From positions 310,001 through 374,000 of the forward strand of contig NZ_JHXO01000005.1 of NCBI RefSeq assembly GCF_000621705.1: a DNA stretch of 64,000 bases, written 5' to 3'. Position numbers and translations under genes: made by a program. The stretch's first letter is position 1. Every line of letters starts with the position of its first letter. Shown piece by piece: positions 58,487-64,000 of this stretch. Source of the stretch: Prolixibacter bellariivorans ATCC BAA-1284 (GTDB lineage Bacteria; Bacteroidota; Bacteroidia; Bacteroidales; Prolixibacteraceae). The notes below the pieces were generated by a model that saw only the letters and a list, made by a program, of their open reading frames with translations, made no database searches and was not told where the DNA came from.

Positions 58487-59983
58487 ATGGGGAAATCAGT
58501 CTTGGTAGTTGGTGCCGGCCTTGGAGGATTATCTACGGCTCTACGTCTCTCATCCGATGGTTATGATGTGACGGTGGTAGAGAAGAATAGTAAAGCAGGT
58601 GGCCGTTTAAATTTATTACAAAAAGATGGCTTTTCCTGGGACCTGGGACCTACCTTTTTTAGCATGAGCTACGAGTTTCGCGAGCTAATACATTATTGCA
58701 AAATGGAAATGCCTTTCCGTTTTGTTGAGCTGGACCCTTTATATGCCGTTCATTTCGCCGACGAAACTAAGCCAAGGATAATTTATAAAGATCTGAAGAA
58801 ACTGGTTGAGGAGTTTCGTGATGTGGAACCCGATTTCGAAAAGAAAATGCGCCGTTTCCTGGATGAAACAGGTCGTTTGTTTCATGATACCGAACAAGTA
58901 ATCATTCGCAGAAACTTTGATTCGATTTTGCAGTATGCGCTGCAATTGACACGGGTACCGCTGAAGCATGCGCCGAAATTGTTTCGAACCATGTGGAAAG
59001 AACTGGAGCGTCATTTTACCTCGTTCGAAGTAAAAGTAATTTTTTCGTTGGTCGGTTTCTTCCTGGGAAATACTCCGTTTAACACACCGGCGGTTTTCAC
59101 TCTGCTATCCTATACCGAAATGGAACATGACGGCTATTACAACGTGGAAGGCGGGATGTACAAAATTGTCACTACCCTGATGGACGAGCTAAAAAAGAAA
59201 GGCGTGCAGTTTGCCTTTAATACGGAGGTAGTCGATTACAAAGCTGACGGGAAAAAGATAAACGGGCTAATTGATGATGACGGTAAGGAATGGAATGCTG
59301 ATGCTTATGTGATTAATTCCGATGCGGCCTGGTTTCGTGGAGCGGTTTTGAAACGACCGGCTTATTCTGAAGCCAAGCTGGATAAAATGAACTGGACCAT
59401 GGCTCCACTGACGATTTATCTTGGAATCAAAGGGAAGCTTGATGGTATGTATCATCACAATTATTTCCTGCGAAAGAACTTTAAGGAATACGCGGGAGGG
59501 ATTTTCCAAAACAAAGTGAGTCTCGATCAGCCTTATTATTATGTCAATATTCCTTCGATGCATAATCCGGAGTACGCTCCAGACGACCACGAAAGTGTGT
59601 TTATCCTTTGTCCTGTTCCCGATAGAAGGTTCAAGCCTTCGTGGGACGATGCCGATGAGATTGCCGACCGCATTATCGATGATCTTTCTGAACGGACCGG
59701 AACGAATTTGAAGGAGCGTATTGTTTCGCGAACGGTGTTTTCTCCGATTGAGTGGGAATCTAAATTCCGGCTGTTCCGGGGTAGTGGTCTCGGATTGGGA
59801 CACAATTTGATGCAGGTTGGCGGATTACGCCCCCGCAACTTCGATGAATACTACCGCAATGTATTTTATGTGGGAGCTTCCACCACGCCTGGAACCGGTT
59901 TGCCTATGACGGTCATCAGCTCCCGGTTAGTAACTGAACGAATAAACCAAGCCTATGGACTTGTATCTGAAAACCAGCATTGA
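58487..59983 (+). CDS. crtI: Phytoene desaturase
   Basis: 498 residues. FAD-binding GAGLGGLSTALRLSSDGYDV (about 8-27), WDLGPTFFSMSYEFRELI (about 52), and the C-terminal NVFYVGASTTPGTGLPMTVISSRLVTERI signature. It desaturates phytoene to lycopene. First gene of the plus arm; its end overlaps the crtB start by 29 bases, so translation is probably coupled. Start is the ATG at 58487 (MGKSVLVVGAGLGG). Confidence 0.92.
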   Translation: MGKSVLVVGAGLGGLSTALRLSSDGYDVTVVEKNSKAGGRLNLLQKDGFSWDLGPTFFSMSYEFRELIHYCKMEMPFRFVELDPLYAVHFADETKPRIIYKDLKKLVEEFRDVEPDFEKKMRRFLDETGRLFHDTEQVIIRRNFDSILQYALQLTRVPLKHAPKLFRTMWKELERHFTSFEVKVIFSLVGFFLGNTPFNTPAVFTLLSYTEMEHDGYYNVEGGMYKIVTTLMDELKKKGVQFAFNTEVVDYKADGKKINGLIDDDGKEWNADAYVINSDAAWFRGAVLKRPAYSEAKLDKMNWTMAPLTIYLGIKGKLDGMYHHNYFLRKNFKEYAGGIFQNKVSLDQPYYYVNIPSMHNPEYAPDDHESVFILCPVPDRRFKPSWDDADEIADRIIDDLSERTGTNLKERIVSRTVFSPIEWESKFRLFRGSGLGLGHNLMQVGGLRPRNFDEYYRNVFYVGASTTPGTGLPMTVISSRLVTERINQAYGLVSENQH

Positions 59984-60791
59984 CTGTAGTCGTATAACGA
60001 CCCGGAACTATAGTACATCATTCTCTCTTGGGATTTTGATGCTGAAATCTCAATATCGGGATGCTATTTATTCCATTTATGGCTATGTCCGTTTTGCGGA
60101 TGAGATTGTCGATACCTTTTTCGAGTATCAGCAACGTGAGCTTTTGCAAGAGTTCCGTAAGCAAACCTACGAGGCAATTGAGCGGGGCATCAGTATGAAC
60201 CCGGTGCTGAATAGTTTCCAGCATGTGGTAAACAAGTATCATATCGATCATCAGCTTATCGATGCCTTCCTCGATAGTATGGAGATGGATCTGGATTTTG
60301 ATGTGTACGACGAAAAGCGCCTCAAGACTTACATTTATGGCTCAGCCGAAGTGGTTGGCTTGATGTGTTTGCGCGTTTTTTATCCCGATGATGATAAAAC
60401 GTACCTGGAATTGGTTTATCCGGCAAAAAAACTGGGAGCCGTTTTTCAGAAAGTAAATTTCCTGCGCGATATCAAAGATGATTACCAGGGGAAGGGAAGA
60501 CTCTATTTTCGGGATATTGATTTCGATAGTTTTGATAAAGGAACCAAGCAGAAAATCGAACAGGACATTGAGTCGGATTTTAAGGAAGCTTTTCAGGGAA
60601 TTATCAAGTTGCACAGGGATGTCCGGCTTGGCGTCTACCTTGCCTATTTGTATTATCGTAAATTATTCGAAAAAATTAAACGAACTGCACCCAATCATAT
60701 CCTGAAATCGCGTTTGCGTGTTCCGGGATTTCGAAAAATGACGTTGCTTTTTACAGCTTACGCTCGTCATGCCTTTGGTTTGATAATCTGA
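59955..60791 (+). CDS. crtB: Phytoene synthase
   Basis: 278 residues, squalene/phytoene synthase family. The two aspartate-rich motifs are seen: YVRFADEIVDTFF (about 36-46) and NFLRDIKDDYQGKGRLYF (about 168-183), with YIYGSAEVVGLMCLRVF in between. It condenses two geranylgeranyl diphosphates into phytoene. Overlaps crtI by 29 bases and is followed by the cyclase gene after 3 bases. Confidence 0.95.
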   Translation: MDLYLKTSIDCSRITTRNYSTSFSLGILMLKSQYRDAIYSIYGYVRFADEIVDTFFEYQQRELLQEFRKQTYEAIERGISMNPVLNSFQHVVNKYHIDHQLIDAFLDSMEMDLDFDVYDEKRLKTYIYGSAEVVGLMCLRVFYPDDDKTYLELVYPAKKLGAVFQKVNFLRDIKDDYQGKGRLYFRDIDFDSFDKGTKQKIEQDIESDFKEAFQGIIKLHRDVRLGVYLAYLYYRKLFEKIKRTAPNHILKSRLRVPGFRKMTLLFTAYARHAFGLII

Positions 60792-60794
60792 TAA

Positions 60795-61490
60795 ATGGCA
60801 ACCGGAAAGTTTACATATTTTATTCTGTTATTCCTGAGTCTTCTTGGGCCGCTATTGCTTAGTTTCGACAAGAAGGTTCATTACTATAAGCGATGGAAAT
60901 TTCTGTTTCCTGCCATCTTGCGGGCAGCGGTCTTATTCATTTTATGGGATATCATTTTTACCCGTACCGCTATTTGGGGCTTTAACGAGAAGTACATTGT
61001 TGGTTGGCAAGTTTGGCATCTTCCGGTTGAAGAGTGGTTGTTTTTCCTGATCATTCCATTCAATTGCCTGTTTATTTTTGATGTAATGGTCTTCTATTTT
61101 CCAAGATTAAAGTTTCCATCGAATGCCTTAAATCGAGTGGTACTGGCAGTTTTGGCTGTCTTATTGTTAGGTCTTTCCCTCTATTTTCGGCGCCAGTATT
61201 ACACCTTCATTGTATCGCTCCTTACGGCTTCTTACCTTCTTATGATTTTAATCTTCAGACGACATCTTGGCTGGCTCGCTCATTTTCTTGTCGCCTATCT
61301 TATTGTATTAATCCCGTTTAGTATAGTGAATGGGCTTCTCACCAGTCTTCCGGTTGTTTGGTACAACCCCACTGATAATCTCGGGATTCGTTTTTTGACC
61401 ATCCCCGTGGAGGATTTTATCTATTTATTTTTACTGTTTTTAATGGTGACCGATTTTTACAAAGTCCTTTTGCGAAAGAACAGTAAGTAA
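60795..61490 (+). CDS. crtY: Lycopene cyclase, fused CrtYc/CrtYd type
   Basis: 231 residues with about seven hydrophobic helices. The PxE(E/D) blocks of the heterodimer-type cyclase occur twice: WHLPVEEWLFFLIIPFNCLF (about 76) and LTIPVEDFIYLFLLFLMV (about 205). This is the fused form of the CrtYc-CrtYd polypeptides seen in Bacteroidetes and archaea. It cyclises one or both psi-ends of lycopene; the presence of CruF and CrtD implies mainly one ring. Translation begins 3 bases after crtB. Confidence 0.9.
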   Translation: MATGKFTYFILLFLSLLGPLLLSFDKKVHYYKRWKFLFPAILRAAVLFILWDIIFTRTAIWGFNEKYIVGWQVWHLPVEEWLFFLIIPFNCLFIFDVMVFYFPRLKFPSNALNRVVLAVLAVLLLGLSLYFRRQYYTFIVSLLTASYLLMILIFRRHLGWLAHFLVAYLIVLIPFSIVNGLLTSLPVVWYNPTDNLGIRFLTIPVEDFIYLFLLFLMVTDFYKVLLRKNSK

Positions 61491-61565
61491 CAGGTAATAA
61501 GTTTTTTTCTGACTCTTATCTGCGTCTCTTGTTAATTTCCCGTTAACCAATTGTGATCTCAGTCG

Positions 61566-61596
61566 TTTGTTACCGTTAATTATTTTCATATTTTCG
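61566..61596 (+). promoter_or_regulatory. Candidate promoter for the cysteine peptidase gene
   Basis: TTTG at 61566-61569, 19 bases, then TATTTTCG at 61589-61596, one mismatch to the Bacteroidetes consensus TTTG-N19-TAnnTTTG. Start about 46 bases before the ATG at 61643. Confidence 0.5.
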
Positions 61597-61642
61597 TTGG
61601 CTGTGAGTTAATTGTGATTAACATATAAATTTTATATCTCTA

Positions 61643-62854
61643 ATGAATCAATTTAAGTTTTTTATTCTCCTGGCTGGATTATTGGCATTTACATGGAATG
61701 TATCGGCGCAGGATAAGGAGAAAAGTAGCAAGGAAGAAGGCTATCATTTTACTACCGTTAAAGAATTACCGCATACTTCGGTTAAAGATCAATATCGTTC
61801 GGGAACTTGTTGGGCGTTCAGTGGCCTCTCTTTTCTCGAGTCGGAAATGCTGCGTATGGGCAAACCGAAGGTCGATCTTTCGGAAATGTACGTAGTTTAT
61901 CATTGCTATATCGACAAGGCCATCAAAACTGTTCGTATGCACGGAAACCTGAATTTTGGTCCCGGTGGCGCATTTCACGATGTGACCTACGTGCTGAAAA
62001 ACTACGGTATTGTTCCGGAAGATGTATACACCGGTCTTAACTACGGCGAGAAAAAGCACGTTCATGGTGAGATGGACGATGTGTTGAAAGGCATTGTTGA
62101 TGCAGTGATCGAGAATAAAAACAAGAAGCTTTCTACTGCGTGGGAAGAATCTGTAACCGGAACGCTGGACGCGTATCTTGGTGACTTGCCGACAAAATTT
62201 GAATACAAAGGGAAAGATTATACTCCGAAGACTTTTGCCAACGAATATTGTGGATTGAATCCTGATGATTATGTAGAAATTACTTCGTTTACGCATCATC
62301 CTTTCTACTCGAAGTTCAAACTAGAGGTCCCCGATAACTGGGAGTGGGACGAAGTGTATAATGTTCCGCTGGACGAGATGATGAAGATTATCGACAATTC
62401 GCTGAATACCGGTTATACCGTTGCCTGGGCTGCCGACGTGAGCGAGAAAGGATTTTCTACTTCGAAAAAAGGTGTGGCAGTTGTTCCGGATGCAGACGTG
62501 AAGGATATGACAGACTCGGAGCTTTCAAAGTGGGAGAAACTGACCGCAAAAGAGAAAAAAGAGCAACTCTACAAACTGGATAAACCCGGAAAAGAGAAGC
62601 ACATTACCCAGGCAATGCGCCAGGAAGCATTCGACGATTGGCAAACAACCGACGATCATGGAATGCATATTATTGGTTTGGCTAAAGATCAGAATGGCAC
62701 CATGTACTACAAAGTGAAAAACTCGTGGGGTGATTACAATTCATACGATGGGTATTTTTATGCATCCAAACCTTATGTTCGTTATAAAACGACTTGTATC
62801 ATGGTGAATAAGAACGCTATTCCACAAGATATCAGGAAGAAGCTTGGACTTTAA
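61643..62854 (+). CDS. Secreted C1 family cysteine aminopeptidase (bleomycin hydrolase-like)
   Basis: 403 residues. Signal peptide MNQFKFFILLAGLLAFTWNVSA. The catalytic triad region is clear: QYRSGTCWAFSGLSFLESE (Cys about 58), DDHGMHIIGLAKD (His about 347) and VKNSWGDYNSYDGYF (Asn about 366). The spacing fits the peptidase C1B/PepC type rather than papain. Alone in its operon, with a candidate promoter and a strong terminator. Probably periplasmic or secreted peptide degradation. Confidence 0.92.
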   Translation: MNQFKFFILLAGLLAFTWNVSAQDKEKSSKEEGYHFTTVKELPHTSVKDQYRSGTCWAFSGLSFLESEMLRMGKPKVDLSEMYVVYHCYIDKAIKTVRMHGNLNFGPGGAFHDVTYVLKNYGIVPEDVYTGLNYGEKKHVHGEMDDVLKGIVDAVIENKNKKLSTAWEESVTGTLDAYLGDLPTKFEYKGKDYTPKTFANEYCGLNPDDYVEITSFTHHPFYSKFKLEVPDNWEWDEVYNVPLDEMMKIIDNSLNTGYTVAWAADVSEKGFSTSKKGVAVVPDADVKDMTDSELSKWEKLTAKEKKEQLYKLDKPGKEKHITQAMRQEAFDDWQTTDDHGMHIIGLAKDQNGTMYYKVKNSWGDYNSYDGYFYASKPYVRYKTTCIMVNKNAIPQDIRKKLGL

Positions 62855-62877
62855 AATAAGGACCAAAAATATGCAGA

Positions 62878-62914
62878 AGAGGTTGCAGGTTCAGATCCTG
62901 CAACCTCTTTTTTT
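62878..62914 (+). terminator. Intrinsic terminator after the cysteine peptidase gene
   Basis: AGAGGTTGCAGG (62878-62889) pairs with CCTGCAACCTCT (62897-62908) with a 7-base loop; then TTTTTTT. Strong 12-bp stem. Confidence 0.92.
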
Positions 62915-62920
62915 ACATGA

Positions 62921-62951
62921 AAAAGCCCGGTATGATTGCCGGGCCTTTTTT
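62921..62951. terminator. Bidirectional terminator between convergent genes
   Basis: GCCCGG (62925-62930) pairs with CCGGGC (62939-62944), A-run before and T-run after. It can end the minus-strand gene at 63020-63475 and the plus-strand gene. Confidence 0.75.
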
Positions 62952-63019
62952 GAAGAAAATCGAAAAACTAACTCACTTGTGCTGTATGCTTACTAAAATC
63001 TCTGTATTGAAAATTATAT

Positions 63020-63475
63020 TTATTGTATTCCCCAGTATTTATTCGACGTCATCCAGTTTTCCAGTGCCAGTGTTTGGTCGGCTGCCTTATCAGAACCCAT
63101 CCAGTAGTCGTTAGAGGTCATCCAGTTTTGGACGGTCAGCGGGCTATCTGAAACTTCTTCATTTTCATTCACACCCCAGTAATTTTCATTGCTCATCCAG
63201 TTCTCAATATTCAGCTGGTTATCTTGTTCGCTTCCGGTCCAATAGTCGTCGTTACTCATCCATTCTTCTACCTCGAGATTATTATCGGTTTCTGCAGTAG
63301 TTTTCATATCGGAGAATAATTCTATTGAAGTATTGGTGAGACTGGCAGCAGGTGAAAGCATAGCGATGAATGCTGAAATTCCCTGAGCATTGGCAATACT
63401 TGTTACACTTACTGTTAAAACTATCATGATGGTAGCGATGACCTTTTTGGTTGATTTTAATACTTGTGCTTTCAT
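63020..63475 (-). CDS. Secreted protein with four WMxxxxYW repeats
   Basis: 151 residues. Signal peptide about 1-30 (VIATIMIVLTVSVTSIANAQ). The mature part has four repeats: WMSNDDYW (72-79), WMSNENYW (93-100), WMTSNDYW (118-125) and WMTSNKYW (141-148), each preceded by an acidic/hydrophobic strand such as NLEVEE, LNIEN, LTVQN, LALEN. Repeat spacing is 21, 25 and 23 residues. No Cys. I do not recognise a described family; the even W/Y spacing suggests surface or stacking contact. Alone, with a terminator on its 3' side at 62921-62951. Confidence 0.75.
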   Translation of the reverse strand: MKAQVLKSTKKVIATIMIVLTVSVTSIANAQGISAFIAMLSPAASLTNTSIELFSDMKTTAETDNNLEVEEWMSNDDYWTGSEQDNQLNIENWMSNENYWGVNENEEVSDSPLTVQNWMTSNDYWMGSDKAADQTLALENWMTSNKYWGIQ

Positions 63476-63750
63476 GGCTTTATTTTTTTACTTGCTTTTT
63501 GTCCGTTTGCCCAGATGCAACAGTTTGCGTGCCAAACATTGTATTGTGCTTATTTATAGGTGCTAGTGTGGTGTGGTAGATGTTTGTAGCGCGTATAATT
63601 TTGACCGATTTGGAACACGTCATGTACGATTTCGAACAGAATGAATGGAGTTCTCGATCGTTATATACTGCCTTTTATAATCTGATTCGGGGTACGAACG
63701 TGATGGTGATGTGAGAGATCGTGAAAATGTTGGTTGTTTTAGCGAGGAAA

Positions 63751-63775
63751 AAAATGCCCGGAAACGCCGGGCACT
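63751..63775 (-). terminator. Terminator-like hairpin, minus strand
   Basis: GCCCGG (63756-63761) and CCGGGC (63767-63772), 5-base loop; on the minus strand the stem is followed by seven T residues (complement of AAAAAAA at 63748-63754). Confidence 0.7.
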
Positions 63776-63966
63776 CTTTCAATACAATTACTTAATAACT
63801 GGTGCTGTAATCAAAATTTAAAACCAATCTTTTTATATCTTGAAAATTATTTCTTGTTAAACGGTATATTTCATGTTATACATAAAGTGTGCCATAATTT
63901 GTCTTTTGCTGAGGTGAAATGTAGAATCATGAAGGAGGTTATTTCATTCATCGCATAAGAAAAATA

Positions 63967-63988
63967 AAACCCGGAATAATCCGGGTTT
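63967..63988 (-). terminator. Terminator-like hairpin at the right edge, minus strand
   Basis: AAACCCGG (63967-63974) and CCGGGTTT (63981-63988), 6-base loop. On the minus strand the stem is followed by TTATTTTTC. Confidence 0.6.
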
Positions 63989-64000
63989 GGGGTATATTGA

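Larger units (their letters stand above)
63476..64000. other. Right-edge intergenic region with two terminators
   Basis: No gene visible. The hairpins at 63751-63775 and 63967-63988 are best read as minus-strand terminators, so the genes they serve probably lie beyond the right edge or are short RNAs in between. The 63776-63960 segment may code a small transcript; I see no evidence for one. Confidence 0.45.

Overview
The window looks like a chromosomal segment of a Bacteroidota bacterium, probably from the Bacteroidales/Marinilabiliales side (for example the Prolixibacteraceae); the lineage is an inference. The evidence is a SusC/SusD pair, an UpxY-type NusG paralogue in front of a polysaccharide operon, Bacteroidetes-type promoter boxes (TAnnTTTG), four S23-type four-helix-bundle genes, a GxxExxY gene, and a carotenoid cluster with CrtW, CruF and a CrtYcd-type cyclase. 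No rRNA, tRNA, CRISPR array, transposase or integrase was seen.

Region 1 (1-37448, all minus strand, read right to left) is one large exopolysaccharide/capsule locus. It starts with an UpxY-like antiterminator, a Wza-like SLBB exporter and a Wzz-like chain-length protein. Next come UDP-sugar genes (ugd, wecC, wecB), a Wzx flippase, a VioA/VioB-like aminotransferase and acetyltransferase pair, four glycosyltransferases, a Wzy-like polymerase, and a bi-domain dehydrogenase with a heparinase-like protein. It ends with rmlA, rmlC and rmlB (no rmlD), an AAA ATPase, the GDP-fucose genes (gmd, fcl, manC), a nucleotidyltransferase-GHMP kinase fusion, and the start of a WecA/MraY-type initiating transferase at the left edge. 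Predicted precursors are GDP-fucose, UDP-GlcA, UDP-ManNAcA and a dTDP-4-acetamido-4,6-dideoxyhexose.

This locus is full of short word-like dispersed repeats (families around AGTCAAAAGTC, GATCAGTGGTCAGTG, GTGGAATAGTG, CACGGATTAACAC, GCTAATTACGCGAA and GGGCGATGGGG). Two patterns stand out. First, the same words occur in frame inside at least four biosynthetic genes (fcl twice, wecB twice, gmd, and the heparinase-like gene), adding low-complexity peptide inserts; two of these inserts are imperfect palindromes. Second, all four four-helix-bundle genes (one an amber pseudogene, one next to a fragment of a second copy) and the GxxExxY gene have related words on both sides. I think this is the most likely undescribed system here: a repeat-associated small-gene cassette that may spread palindromic repeats, including into coding sequence.

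Region 2 (38277-45318) has SusC, SusD and a third lipoprotein ending at a strong terminator, then a convergent outer-membrane beta-barrel gene. Region 3 (45834-53756) is mostly housekeeping: an SpmA/SpmB fusion, kdsA, rarA with a small membrane protein, a large TPR protein, tag, and an unknown conserved protein. Region 4 (52992-61490) is a divergent carotenoid cluster. The plus arm is crtI-crtB-crtYcd. The minus arm is crtD-like, cruF, crtW, a PlsC-type acyltransferase, a GT2 and a TPR lipoprotein or periplasmic protein. Together they predict a monocyclic 4-keto, 1'-hydroxy, 3',4'-didehydro carotenoid, probably glycosylated and acylated. Region 5 (61643-64000) has a secreted C1 cysteine peptidase, a secreted protein with four WMxxxxYW repeats, and several intrinsic terminators.
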